Of a stretch of DNA of 64,000 bases, positions 44,034 through 53,041 are shown in pieces. The notes below the pieces were generated by a model. That model had not been told where the DNA came from. It saw nothing but the letters and a program-made list of their open reading frames with translations, and ran no database searches. Positions within the stretch are counted from its first letter, which is position 1. Each line of letters begins with the position of its first letter. The translations under genes were made by a program, and so were the position numbers. Origin of the DNA: Pelagihabitans sp965238025 (lineage in GTDB: Bacteria; Bacteroidota; Bacteroidia; Flavobacteriales; Flavobacteriaceae); assembly GCA_965238025.1 (NCBI GenBank), contig OZ250162.1, positions 1,302,001-1,366,000 of the forward strand, in the 5' to 3' direction.

Positions 44034-46082
44034 TTATTTTTCCGGACTTCTGTCGTCTCGATATTTTTCGAACCATGCCAAGGTATTCGCAACCTTTGTA
44101 ATCAGATTACTGGGTTTGCTAGCTATACCGTGACTAGCCCCAGGAATCTCTACCAAAACGGTTGGTATTTTTCTCAATTTTAGCGCGTGGTATAACTGCT
44201 TTGCCTCGCTTGGTGGTGTTCGTAAATCATTCATGCCCACCATTACCATGGTAGGGGTTTCAATATTACCAACGAGCGAAAGCGGGGAAAATTTCCAATA
44301 GCCCTCAAAATTTTCCCAAGGCTGTCCTTCGTAGCGGGAATTGGCATAGCCAAAATAGTTGTCTGCAACCAAGGTCTTACTGATCCAATTCATAACGGGT
44401 TTAGCAACGACCGCGGCTTCGAACCTATTGTTTTTTCCTATCATCCATGCCGTCATAATTCCTCCGGCGCTTCCGCCAGTAACGAATAGTTGATCTTCAT
44501 GTGCTATGCCCTTTTTAATGCAAAAATCAACACCGTCCATGGTGTCATTGTAATCTTCTCCCGGATAATTTCGGTAGAGCAGATTGGCGAATTCCTCGCC
44601 GTAGCTGGTGCTTCCTCTGGCGTTGGGGTAAAAAACAATATAACCGGCAGCGGCATAGAGCTGTATTTCGGTAGTAAAACGATCCCCGTAATTTAAAATC
44701 GGACCACCATGATTTTCAACCAAAAAGGGGTACTTTTTTTTTGCGTCGTAATTTGGCGGATAGACAATCCAACCCTGAATATCGCGTTGGTCAAAGGTAG
44801 ATTTATACCAAACTTCCTCCACATCGCCAAGCTCCCTAAAATCAAGTAAGGCCTCATTGAGCTGGGTTATTTTTTTTGAGCTTTTGGCGTTCGATTGCAA
44901 TATGGCCAATTCGGCAGGGTAGTCGGGCCTAGTTTGATTGTACGCTATAATGCCAGAATTCGATACACTAAAGGTTCCGCCCCCATAAGGCCTTCCAATT
45001 GAGGTTCCGCCCCTGTTATCGGCCAATTTTTTTGTTTTTCCGTCAAGCGAAATATAGCCTATTTTACCATTTCCCTTATCATCATATGCAAAGTAAATAC
45101 CGTGGCTTTTGGCATCCCAAATAATATTTGAAATGGACCTATCTAAATCTCCAGACAGTAACCTTTTATCTGTCCCGTCAATATTCATTAAATGAAGCTT
45201 TTGGGATTGGTGAGCCTGCTTCTTATCTTCAAAACCCAGATATGCGATAAGCTTGCCATCGGGGGAAACTACCGCCCCGTAATCGGGTCCGTCACGATCG
45301 GTAAGTGGAGTAATCGTTCCATTGAGAACGTTTACCCCATACACCTCACTATTCCTAAAGGTGTATTCCCAATCTTCGTTACGGTTTGCGGAAAAATAAA
45401 TATGTTGTCCATTGGGCGACCAACTAAGCTGGCCTCTGTGGTGAAAATTTCCAGAAGTAATCTGTCGGGGTGCACCGCCCCCTGCGGGTACGGTAAAAAT
45501 ATGATTGAAACCAGGTTGAATATATCCTCGGCCGTCCGCTTCGTGATATAACCTATCGGTAACTCTTGGCGCATCGGCCCATTTCGCCCCCTTGGGCTTT
45601 TTAGGAATTTTCGCAAGCACAGGTGCCGATTGGGGTACGTGCATAGAAAATGTTAGTTGATTACCCCTAGGTGACCAGCTCAGCGAACTTGGACCGAAGG
45701 GAAGTTGGGTGATTTTTGCCACCTTACCGCTTTTAACCCAATACATATAAATTTCTGAACCTGCGTCGGTACTGCTGGTAAAGGCTATTCGGTCACCGGT
45801 CGGGGACCATCTCGCCTGAGACTCACTGGCCTCTCTTGAAGTAAGCTTTTGATGGTCTGAACCGTCAGATTTAATCATCCACAGCTGGCCTACGGCCTTA
45901 TCTTGCATAATATCAAACCCCATTCTTCGGTATACGATTACATTCCCATCTGGAGAAATCTGTGGGTCTACCACATATTGTAAGTCAAAGACATCTAAAT
46001 ATGAAAAATGAGATTTTTGGGCAGTTAACGCCAAACTAGAACAGCAAATAAGAAGTAAAAGAATATGGTGTATATATCGCAT
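44034..46082 (-). CDS. S9 family peptidase (prolyl oligopeptidase-like), exported
   Basis: 682 residues with a Sec signal (ending ALTAQ). An N-terminal WD40-like/PD40 beta-propeller (about 35-400; repeats such as ARWSPTGDRIAFTSS and LSWSPNGQHIYFSA) covers a C-terminal alpha/beta-hydrolase domain. Catalytic triad candidates: Ser538 in GGSAGG, Asp619 in GMNDLRTPP, His651 in GASHG. Such enzymes cut small peptides in the periplasm (acyl-aminoacyl or dipeptidyl peptidase type). Confidence 0.92.
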   Translation of the reverse strand: MRYIHHILLLLICCSSLALTAQKSHFSYLDVFDLQYVVDPQISPDGNVIVYRRMGFDIMQDKAVGQLWMIKSDGSDHQKLTSREASESQARWSPTGDRIAFTSSTDAGSEIYMYWVKSGKVAKITQLPFGPSSLSWSPRGNQLTFSMHVPQSAPVLAKIPKKPKGAKWADAPRVTDRLYHEADGRGYIQPGFNHIFTVPAGGGAPRQITSGNFHHRGQLSWSPNGQHIYFSANRNEDWEYTFRNSEVYGVNVLNGTITPLTDRDGPDYGAVVSPDGKLIAYLGFEDKKQAHQSQKLHLMNIDGTDKRLLSGDLDRSISNIIWDAKSHGIYFAYDDKGNGKIGYISLDGKTKKLADNRGGTSIGRPYGGGTFSVSNSGIIAYNQTRPDYPAELAILQSNAKSSKKITQLNEALLDFRELGDVEEVWYKSTFDQRDIQGWIVYPPNYDAKKKYPFLVENHGGPILNYGDRFTTEIQLYAAAGYIVFYPNARGSTSYGEEFANLLYRNYPGEDYNDTMDGVDFCIKKGIAHEDQLFVTGGSAGGIMTAWMIGKNNRFEAAVVAKPVMNWISKTLVADNYFGYANSRYEGQPWENFEGYWKFSPLSLVGNIETPTMVMVGMNDLRTPPSEAKQLYHALKLRKIPTVLVEIPGASHGIASKPSNLITKVANTLAWFEKYRDDRSPEK

Positions 46083-46215
46083 AACAATGGTATTGATAAG
46101 CTAAACTTAAGCAATGCAATACAGTTCTACAAGTAAGGGATAATGGAATGGATAAAACCGAATACTATTTGAAACGTTATACTCCGACCAACGACTAATT
46201 GCTATCTAAATAAGA

Positions 46216-47037
46216 CTATCCTAGACCCACATCCAACGTCATCATCACTATAAATCCTCCAATGAATCCCATTACGGCGACGTCTGAATGTTTGTCCTGC
46301 TGTGTCTCCGGGATTACTTCCTCTACCACGACGAAAATCATGGCTCCGGCGGCAAAGGCAAGCGCATAGGGCAAAATAGGTTGAAATGTCAATACGGCCC
46401 AAGCACCAATAACTGCTGCAATGGGTTCTACAATGGCCGAGGCCTGGCCATACATAAAACTTTTTCTTCGGGTTAAACCTTGACGTTTTAACGGCATTGC
46501 CACTGCGAAACCTTCTGGAAAATTCTGTAGCCCTATCCCCAAGGCCAAGGCAACAGCACCTCCAATAGTTGCGCCGTCAAAACCTGCGGCTACGCCTCCG
46601 AACAATACACCAACAGCCAATCCTTCAGGAATATTATGCAACGTAATCGCCAAGGTCAAGAGCGTGGTTTTATGCCATGGGGATTTTATACCCTCGGCTT
46701 CGCTCTCCTTAAAATTTAAATGTAAATGCGGTAAAACCTTGTCCAGTCCAAAAAGGAAAAGGGCGCCTAAGAAAAATCCCACCGCAGCGGGAATCACTTT
46801 TACAAAACCTTCGCCGGGACTCATTTCAATACCTGGTGCCAAAAGGCTCCAAAAACTCGCCGCGACCATTACACCTCCTGTAAAACCAAGCATACTATCC
46901 ATAACCGCCCTATTTGGATTCTTGAAAAAGAAAACCAGGGCAGCACCGGCCGCAGTTAACCCCCAGGTGAACAAAGTGGCATAAAACGCTGCTAAAATAG
47001 GGTTGATTGATTCAAAATAATCGATTATTTGTTGCAT
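46216..47037 (-). CDS. ZIP family metal transporter
   Basis: 273 residues, about eight TM helices. Metal-binding helix motifs HNIPEGLAVGVLFG (TM4) and GLQNFPEGFAVAMPL (TM5), as in ZupT/GufA-like ZIP proteins. Imports Zn2+, Mn2+ or Fe2+ across the inner membrane. Its start lies 2 bases from the stop of the DtxR-type regulator upstream, so the two are co-transcribed and the regulator probably controls it. Confidence 0.92.
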   Translation of the reverse strand: MQQIIDYFESINPILAAFYATLFTWGLTAAGAALVFFFKNPNRAVMDSMLGFTGGVMVAASFWSLLAPGIEMSPGEGFVKVIPAAVGFFLGALFLFGLDKVLPHLHLNFKESEAEGIKSPWHKTTLLTLAITLHNIPEGLAVGVLFGGVAAGFDGATIGGAVALALGIGLQNFPEGFAVAMPLKRQGLTRRKSFMYGQASAIVEPIAAVIGAWAVLTFQPILPYALAFAAGAMIFVVVEEVIPETQQDKHSDVAVMGFIGGFIVMMTLDVGLG

Positions 47038-47039
47038 GG

Positions 47040-47696
47040 CTATTCAGTTATTTTCAAATATAGGTTAGTGGCTATTAGGTTGGAGATATGAATGGTCTTT
47101 TGTTTGATTTGTATATTGAGAGAGCCATCAAACTCCTCTTTGTCAAGCACCAAAATGGTATCGCCAAGCGCAATTTTATTTTTATCCAGAAATTTTAAAA
47201 ATGGGGGCGAGGAATCCTTTACCCCTACACAGATGCCACTTGTGCCTATGGGTACTTCATTCAACAACTTTTTAATAGCTTTTTTAAATTCACCCTTCTT
47301 CGAAGGAATAGGGTCACCATGGGGATCTACCTGGGGAAAGCCAAGGTGCTCGTCTAACTGGTCTATAAGTTTTTCACTTTTAATATGTTCGAGTTGTTCG
47401 GCAACTTCGTGAACCTCGTCCCAGGAGAAATCGAGTTTTTCTACCAAAAAAACCTCCCAAAGACGATGTTTTCGTACCAAGGAAAGCGCAATTTTTAGTC
47501 CATGTTCAGTTAAGCTCACTCCTTTATAGGGTTTATAGTTGACCACCCCTTTTTCCGAGAGTTTTTTAATCATATCGGTTACCGAAGAAGGTTTTGTCTC
47601 CATCTGTTCGGCAACGGCGTTGGTAGAAACGGTGGTGTTTTCCCCTTTGCCAATGTGGTAAATCGCTTTGATATAATCTTCTTCTGAGAGGGTCAT
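47040..47696 (-). CDS. DtxR/MntR-type metal-dependent transcriptional repressor
   Basis: 218 residues from ATG 47696; the longer frame from 47849 crosses the divergent promoter and the receptor gene. N-terminal winged helix (MTLSEEDYIKAIYHIG, KPSSVTDMIKKLSEKG), a dimerisation/metal domain with His77, Glu100, Glu103 and His104 in EQLEH, and a C-terminal FeoA/SH3-like domain (about 145-218). Asp7 aligns with a metal ligand of B. subtilis MntR, but the next ligand (Glu11 there) is Lys10 here. Likely represses its own operon and the divergent TonB receptor when metal is plentiful. Confidence 0.88.
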   Translation of the reverse strand: MTLSEEDYIKAIYHIGKGENTTVSTNAVAEQMETKPSSVTDMIKKLSEKGVVNYKPYKGVSLTEHGLKIALSLVRKHRLWEVFLVEKLDFSWDEVHEVAEQLEHIKSEKLIDQLDEHLGFPQVDPHGDPIPSKKGEFKKAIKKLLNEVPIGTSGICVGVKDSSPPFLKFLDKNKIALGDTILVLDKEEFDGSLNIQIKQKTIHISNLIATNLYLKITE

Positions 47697-47712
47697 TGAA
47701 TGATGTTCATAA

Positions 47713-47742
47713 CAAAAATACATTTTTATATGTAAAAACAAA
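47713..47742 (-). promoter_or_regulatory. promoter of the dtxR-like/ZIP operon
   Basis: On the minus strand: TTTG at 47742-47739, an 18-base spacer and TATTTTTG at 47720-47713, close to the Bacteroidota consensus. The ATG follows 16 bases later. Confidence 0.5.
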
Positions 47743-47744
47743 TA

Positions 47745-47760
47745 TTTAGTTTTGTCTAAA
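47745..47760. promoter_or_regulatory. candidate DtxR-type operator overlapping the receptor promoter
   Basis: Inverted repeat TTTAG-TTTTGT-CTAAA, similar in style to DtxR/MntR boxes. The plus-strand -7 element TAGTTTTG (47747-47754) lies inside it and the minus-strand -33 element (47739-47742) abuts it, so one bound repressor could shut both directions. Confidence 0.5.
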
Positions 47761-47775
47761 ATAAAATTTACAATA

Positions 47776-50061
47776 GTGAAAAAAGAAAGATTGATTAAAA
47801 AAAATACGACTTCAGTTCTAGTAGGCCTGTTTTGTTTTTCTTTTTTCATAACAGCTCAAAAAGCTGAAATTAGTGGAGTCATTATAGATGATGTTGCTCC
47901 AGTCCCATCTGCCAATTTATATTTGGAGGGAACGACAATAGGTGCATCATCAAATGAAAATGGAAAATATGTCTTAACAAATGTCCCGGCAGGAAAATAC
48001 AAGTTGAAAGTTACTGCATTGGGGTATCGTAACTTTTCTAAAAATATTTCTATCCTGGTCGGCGATAAACTACATATTCCGATAACACTTGAAGCTTCTT
48101 CGGAACAATTGGAAGAAACCGTGGTCACAGGAACTTTAAAAGCAGTGAGACGTTCTGAAAGCCCTGTTCCCGTTGAAGTTTACAGCCCTACCTTTTTAAA
48201 AAAGAATCCTACTGCCAGTATTTTTGAAGCGTTACAAAACGTGAACGGGGTTCGCCCGCAAATCAATTGTAATGTATGTAATACGGGTGATATTCACATT
48301 AATGGACTGGAAGGTCCGTATACCCTGGTCTTAATTGATGGTATGCCTATTGTAAGTGGGTTGGGCTCAGTTTATGGGCTATCCGGCATTCCGAATTCTC
48401 TCATTGAGCAGATTGAAATTGTAAAAGGCCCGGCTTCTAGTCTATATGGGAGTGAAGCTGTTGGTGGACTTATCAATATAATTACCAAAAATACCTTAGA
48501 GGCTCCCGATTTTGCCGCTGATGCATTTGTAACCGGTTGGGGAGAATATAATCTTGATGTAGGAGCGAAAATAGACATTAGCAAAAAGACCGATTTACTG
48601 TTGGGTGTGAACTATTTCAATTATGATGAAATAGTCGATAACAATGGGGACAATTTTACCGACCTAACGCTCCAGAATCGTATTTCTGTCTTTCAAAAAT
48701 GGAATTTCCAACGAGAAAGCAATCGCATTTTCTCCTTGGCGGGACGTTTTTTCTACGAAGATAGATGGGGTGGTGAATTACAATGGACACCTGAGTTTAG
48801 GGGCGGAAATGAAATCTACGGCGAAAGTATTTACACACAACGATGGGAAGTGCTGGGAAAATATCAACTTCCCCTAAAAGAAAAGTTGTTACTTTCTTTC
48901 TCTTATAATGACCATGCCCAAAACTCGGTCTATGGCGACACACCTTACATTGCCGATCAACGTATTGGTTTTACACAATTGACATGGGATAAGAAAATCG
49001 GAAAACATGATTTATTGATTGGTAGTGCCTTGCGCTACAATTTTTATGATGACAATACAACTGCAACCGTTTTGGCCGACGAGGTTGTCATTCCCAGTTT
49101 GTTTGTTCAAAATGAAGTCGGCCTATCGAAAGAGCATTCCCTTTTACTTGGTATGCGCTATGATTACGATAATCGCCATGGAAACATCCTTACCCCGAGA
49201 ATGGCATATCGTTGGAAAGTGACCGACAATGACATTCTACGATTGAATGCCGGTACTGGTTTTAGGGTGGTCAATCTCTTTACAGAGGAACATGCCGCAC
49301 TAACGGGAGCACGGGATGTAATCGTAACCGAAGAACTGGAACCTGAACGTTCGTTTAATATCAATCTAAATTATCTTAAAAAGATATATGCGGACAATGG
49401 CACCTTTATTGGTTTGGATGCCTCTGTTTTCTATACCAATTTTAGTAATGCCATCTTACCGGATTACGATACCAACCCCAACCAGATTATTTATGACAAC
49501 CTTGATGGTAAATCGGTTTCGCAAGGTGTAAGCGCCAATTTGGATATGGCTTTTCCAAATGGTCTTAAGTTCTTGTTGGGAGCAACTTTTCAAGATGTTC
49601 GCCAAACCGAAAATGGGGTTTCAAGTCGACAAATCCTTACCGAAGGTTATACGGGAACGTGGAATGTTGGCTATAACTTTAGAAACCTCAAACTAAATGT
49701 TGACTATACCGGAAATCTTTATGGCCCTATGCGCCTGCCTACACTTGGCGAGAACGACCCACGAAGCGATTTTTCTCCGGTGTGGAGTATTCAAAACATC
49801 CAGTTCACGTACAAAGGGCTTGATAATTTCGAGTTTTATGGCGGGATTAAAAACCTCTTGGATTGGACGCCCAATCGCGGGAACCCTTTTATTATAGCGC
49901 GTGCCAATGATCCGTTCGATCGGAATGTAGTCTTTGATGCAAATGGCGATGTTGTGGCCACCGCAGACAATCCTAATGCACTTACTTTTGACCCCTCCTA
50001 TGTATACGGACCCAATCAAGGTATACGTGGCTTCTTTGGGTTAAGGTATCGGGTAAATTAA
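47776..50061 (+). CDS. TonB-dependent receptor, probably for a metal chelate
   Basis: 761 residues from GTG 47776. The frame is open from TTG 47752, but that codon lies inside the -7 element, so the later start is preferred. Signal peptide around SVLVGLFCFSFFITAQ, CarboxypepD_reg-like domain (SGVIIDDVAPVPSANLYLEG), plug (HINGLEGPYTLVLIDGMPIVSGLGSVYGL), then a 22-strand-type barrel ending GIRGFFGLRYRVN. The plug has a paired-cysteine motif (CNVCN). No SusD partner follows. Position opposite a DtxR/ZIP operon suggests uptake of Mn, Fe or Zn complexes. Confidence 0.87.
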   Translation: MKKERLIKKNTTSVLVGLFCFSFFITAQKAEISGVIIDDVAPVPSANLYLEGTTIGASSNENGKYVLTNVPAGKYKLKVTALGYRNFSKNISILVGDKLHIPITLEASSEQLEETVVTGTLKAVRRSESPVPVEVYSPTFLKKNPTASIFEALQNVNGVRPQINCNVCNTGDIHINGLEGPYTLVLIDGMPIVSGLGSVYGLSGIPNSLIEQIEIVKGPASSLYGSEAVGGLINIITKNTLEAPDFAADAFVTGWGEYNLDVGAKIDISKKTDLLLGVNYFNYDEIVDNNGDNFTDLTLQNRISVFQKWNFQRESNRIFSLAGRFFYEDRWGGELQWTPEFRGGNEIYGESIYTQRWEVLGKYQLPLKEKLLLSFSYNDHAQNSVYGDTPYIADQRIGFTQLTWDKKIGKHDLLIGSALRYNFYDDNTTATVLADEVVIPSLFVQNEVGLSKEHSLLLGMRYDYDNRHGNILTPRMAYRWKVTDNDILRLNAGTGFRVVNLFTEEHAALTGARDVIVTEELEPERSFNINLNYLKKIYADNGTFIGLDASVFYTNFSNAILPDYDTNPNQIIYDNLDGKSVSQGVSANLDMAFPNGLKFLLGATFQDVRQTENGVSSRQILTEGYTGTWNVGYNFRNLKLNVDYTGNLYGPMRLPTLGENDPRSDFSPVWSIQNIQFTYKGLDNFEFYGGIKNLLDWTPNRGNPFIIARANDPFDRNVVFDANGDVVATADNPNALTFDPSYVYGPNQGIRGFFGLRYRVN

Positions 50062-50193
50062 ATTCTCCTTTAAGGAGTTATCTTTTTTGAAAAATAAGGC
50101 AGCTCTCTTTGTCTTGATCGATACTTAGTACGATGTTTAGAAATTCTAAAAGAGGAGTTGTAACCTGTAAATAGTCATGTTCACGGGCACGCT

Positions 50194-50751
50194 TTATCCA
50201 TCTATAATGATGGAATCGGCTTGGCTAACTTTGCTGCCAACAATTGTGATTTCAGCGGTTTTTTTATTGATATTCAATTTCAACCAACCAATTAAAAAGT
50301 TTTCGTTTTCCTTCACCTGAATACCAAGATAATAGGGGTTGTCGCTTTTTTGGCTTGACAAATTCCATTCGTTAGGCCAAAGCCCTTGGGGGTTATCGTC
50401 TATATGCATAAAACCTAAATTCGAAGGGTACCAAGAGAAATCCGGAGACTCGCCTTTACGAATTATATCGTTAGTCTCGCCGTCCAAAATCCAACTATTA
50501 GTACTTATTTGCGATACCATCAACAAGGCTCCATTTTGTGGGTACACATACCCTACAAGGGGAAAGGTTCCATTTGTTACGACATCATCCGAACTAAATC
50601 GAAACTCGACATCGTCAAAACCATCTTGATTTAAGTCGAACGAAACAGCTTCTGGAAGTTCGGGTGGTGTTGAACCTACATCTTCATCCTTATTGCAACT
50701 CAAAAAAAATACCGGGAGTAGTACACAAATGTATAATTTGATTTTTACCAT
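50194..50751 (-). CDS. lipoprotein of unknown function
   Basis: 185 residues. Lipobox FFLSC (Cys19) followed by NKDEDVG. The mature part contains FDLNQDGFDDVEFRF, which looks like a calcium-binding EF-hand/dockerin-like loop (D-N-D-G-D). Near the end is YYLGIQVKENENFLIGWLKLNI. No family recognised. Stands alone between convergent and same-strand neighbours. Confidence 0.65.
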   Translation of the reverse strand: MVKIKLYICVLLPVFFLSCNKDEDVGSTPPELPEAVSFDLNQDGFDDVEFRFSSDDVVTNGTFPLVGYVYPQNGALLMVSQISTNSWILDGETNDIIRKGESPDFSWYPSNLGFMHIDDNPQGLWPNEWNLSSQKSDNPYYLGIQVKENENFLIGWLKLNINKKTAEITIVGSKVSQADSIIIDG

Positions 50752-50862
50752 AGATAAATATGACTTTATTTCAGGATGTAGTTATCCAAAAAAGGTTGCG
50801 TGTAAGGTTGGGGGGTATTTCCAAAAGAAGTAGGCCCATTTCAAAATAGTACTTCGATGGTT

Positions 50863-51837
50863 TCAAACTTTTCTGCGCATAAGATTTCCCCCAAAATCTT
50901 GCAAAAGGACTTTTTTGTCGGCAGAAACGTTTAATTTTTCTAATACTTCGAATGCCTTTTCGGTATAGTGGACAATCGCTTTAGTCGTTTGGTCGGCGGC
51001 GGTAGTTTCCTGAAATATGGTTTTTATTTGTTCTATTTTTCCAGAAGAATCATTCGGATGAATCGAAAATAGGTCGGTGAGTTCTTTTTGCTGTTGCATT
51101 GAACCCAACTCCATCGCCTTCAGGTACAAATAGGTTTTTTTGTTCTCGATAATATCGCCTCCCACTTGTTTTCCAAAAGTCTTAGGGTCACCGAAGGCAT
51201 CTAGATAATCGTCTTGCAGCTGAAAGGCAATACCAAGGTAAAGGCCGAAATCATAAATATGTTGCTGCTGTTCTTGGGGAGCCTCGGCAATGATTGCCCC
51301 CATTTTTAGAGCGGCAGCGACCAAAACGGCGGTTTTATATTCTATCATTTTAAGGTATTCGGGCAAGGTAACGTCGTCCCGGGTTTCAAAATCTACATCA
51401 TACTGCTGGCCTTCGCACACCTCCAGCGCCGTTTTGCTAAAAAGTTGCGCCAAACTCCTAAACATCTCACCTTCGTAGTTTTCAAAAAGTTGGTATGCAT
51501 TGATCAACATCGCATCCCCAGAAAGTATTCCTGTATTGATGTCCCACTTTTCATGAACAGTAGTTTTTCCCCTTCGTAAAGGTGCATCGTCCATAATATC
51601 ATCATGTACCAACGAAAAGTTATGAAAGATTTCAATGGCCAAAGCCGCATCTAAAGCCTTGGTATACTCCGTTCCGAAAACTTCCGCTGCCATTAGTGTA
51701 AGTACGGGTCTAAGTCGTTTGCCCCCTAACCCCAGGATATAGGTGATGGGTTCGTATAGGTTTATAGGTTTTTTGGGGTAAGTCTTCCTCTTTAAATAAG
51801 TTATAAAATCGTCACGATATTGGTCGATTGTATGCAT
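50863..51837 (-). CDS. trans-polyprenyl diphosphate synthase
   Basis: 324 residues. First Asp-rich motif LVHDDIMDDAPLRRG (Asp79, Asp80, Asp83/84), second LQDDYLD (Asp209, Asp210, Asp213), plus GGKRLRP near residue 38. Condenses isopentenyl diphosphate with allylic diphosphates; chain length (geranylgeranyl, octaprenyl or other) cannot be set by eye. A TACTTTTG -7-like element lies at 51852-51859 on the minus strand. Confidence 0.93.
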   Translation of the reverse strand: MHTIDQYRDDFITYLKRKTYPKKPINLYEPITYILGLGGKRLRPVLTLMAAEVFGTEYTKALDAALAIEIFHNFSLVHDDIMDDAPLRRGKTTVHEKWDINTGILSGDAMLINAYQLFENYEGEMFRSLAQLFSKTALEVCEGQQYDVDFETRDDVTLPEYLKMIEYKTAVLVAAALKMGAIIAEAPQEQQQHIYDFGLYLGIAFQLQDDYLDAFGDPKTFGKQVGGDIIENKKTYLYLKAMELGSMQQQKELTDLFSIHPNDSSGKIEQIKTIFQETTAADQTTKAIVHYTEKAFEVLEKLNVSADKKVLLQDFGGNLMRRKV

Positions 51838-51936
51838 TTGGAAAATTTTTTCAAAAGTACACCCAAAATACTAAACTGCTGTTCATTTTGGAGCTGCCAA
51901 AACCTGTAAATCAAAAAAATCGCCAAAAAAATGCAA

Positions 51937-51944
51937 TAGCTTTG
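51937..51944 (+). promoter_or_regulatory. -7 element before the second ECF sigma gene
   Basis: TAGCTTTG fits TAnnTTTG and lies 47 bases before the ATG at 51992. No convincing -33 element was found at the expected distance. Confidence 0.35.
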
Positions 51945-51991
51945 AAAAGCTTCGTCTTTATAATTGAGAATCGATCAAAAAACCGTCTCGA

Positions 51992-52534
51992 ATGACTTCG
52001 GACAATCAAAACCGTAATAATCTCAAAGCTTTTTTCAGGGATGAATACAATTCCTTAAAAGCCTATACCAAGTCGCGTATTGATGATACCGCCGATCGGG
52101 ATGCAGAAGATATCATTCAGGATGTGGTGCTTAATATATTGTCCCGTCCAGAAAACCTGTCACCAATCGATAATATTGCGGGCTTTGTTTATCGCTCGAT
52201 TCGTAACAAAATTGTGGATTTGCTACGTTCAAAAAGGAAAGAAATCAACACCGAAAACGAAATGGAAAATCGCTTGGTCGAGTTTACGGAGCTTTTCTAT
52301 GGCAAATCTGACAATACATATTCGGAAGACATGAAAGGAGCTTTGAAAAGGGCAATTATAAAGTTAAAACCTGATTATAAAAATATCATAAGAGCTATTG
52401 ATTTTGAGGGGTTCACCTATAAGGAACTATCCATGGAAAGCGGAATTCCAGAGGGCACATTAATGTCTAGGCGACATCGGGCAATCGCAATACTGTATAA
52501 AGAATTAGAGACCAAAAAAGAATTTAAAAATTAA
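51992..52534 (+). CDS. ECF-type RNA polymerase sigma factor
   Basis: 180 residues. Region 2: DAEDIIQDVVLNIL and GFVYRSIRNKIVDLLRSKRKE; region 4: ALKRAIIKLKPDYKNIIRAIDFEGFTYKELSMESGIPEGTLMSRRHRAIAIL. Not closely similar to the sigma factor at 36211. No zinc-finger anti-sigma follows; instead a 135-residue two-helix membrane protein starts 10 bases downstream and may be its partner. Confidence 0.88.
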   Translation: MTSDNQNRNNLKAFFRDEYNSLKAYTKSRIDDTADRDAEDIIQDVVLNILSRPENLSPIDNIAGFVYRSIRNKIVDLLRSKRKEINTENEMENRLVEFTELFYGKSDNTYSEDMKGALKRAIIKLKPDYKNIIRAIDFEGFTYKELSMESGIPEGTLMSRRHRAIAILYKELETKKEFKN

Positions 52535-52544
52535 AACTGTAGAT

Positions 52545-52952
52545 ATGAAAGAGTATGTAGAACATCAAGTAAAAAGCAAGGTGGAGATTTTCTTCAAAAG
52601 GTTTATCAAAGTGGTATTCATGATATTGGCAGCAATCGTTTTTATACTGCTATTTGGTTATGGATTCATGCTGCTATGGAACTGGTTAATGCCAGATGTT
52701 TTTGGACTGCCTTTTCTAAGCTACTGGAAAGCAGTGGGCATTTTGGTCATGGCAAAACTGTTATTCGGAAGTTTTCCGGGCAAGGGTCCTAGGAGGCACA
52801 CAAAAAAAGGTCGTAGACATTTTAGAAATAAGATGAACGATTCGTGCAAAGGTGATTTTTCAAAATGGGAATCCTACGATAAATTCTGGAAAGAGGAAGG
52901 GGAAAAGGCCTTCGCGGCCTATAAAGAAAGAGAACAAAATAATGAACAATGA
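52545..52952 (+). CDS. small two-helix membrane protein, possible sigma-factor partner
   Basis: 135 residues. Two TM helices (about 23-48 and 57-78: VVFMILAAIVFILLFGYGFMLLW; SYWKAVGILVMAKLLFG), then a strongly basic tail (GPRRHTKKGRRHFRNK) and a C-terminal charged helix rich in Lys, Glu and aromatic residues. No family recognised. Tight spacing with the sigma gene suggests a functional link, such as membrane sequestration of the sigma factor (inference). Confidence 0.65.
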   Translation: MKEYVEHQVKSKVEIFFKRFIKVVFMILAAIVFILLFGYGFMLLWNWLMPDVFGLPFLSYWKAVGILVMAKLLFGSFPGKGPRRHTKKGRRHFRNKMNDSCKGDFSKWESYDKFWKEEGEKAFAAYKEREQNNEQ

Positions 52953-52990
52953 TATTCATCATGTACTTTGTTAAATAAATGTAAAACTTT

Positions 52991-53018
52991 GGAAACTTTT
53001 AATGTATTTAAAGTTTCC
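52991..53018. promoter_or_regulatory. candidate TetR operator (GGAAACTTT / AAAGTTTCC)
   Basis: Inverted repeat GGAAACTTT-N10-AAAGTTTCC just upstream of the -7 element TATATTTG (53024-53031) of the TetR-type regulator gene. Placement between the -33 and -7 positions suits autorepression of the efflux operon. Confidence 0.5.
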
Positions 53019-53041
53019 TGAAGTATATTTGCTGCCCGATT

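Noticed and set aside
47697..47849. N-terminal extension of the DtxR-like protein
   Set aside because: It would cross the divergent promoter and receptor start and adds a hydrophobic stretch foreign to the family.
50062..50110. Terminator after the metal receptor (CTCC/GGAG hairpin)
   Set aside because: The stem is only 4-5 bases with a short loop; too weak to annotate.
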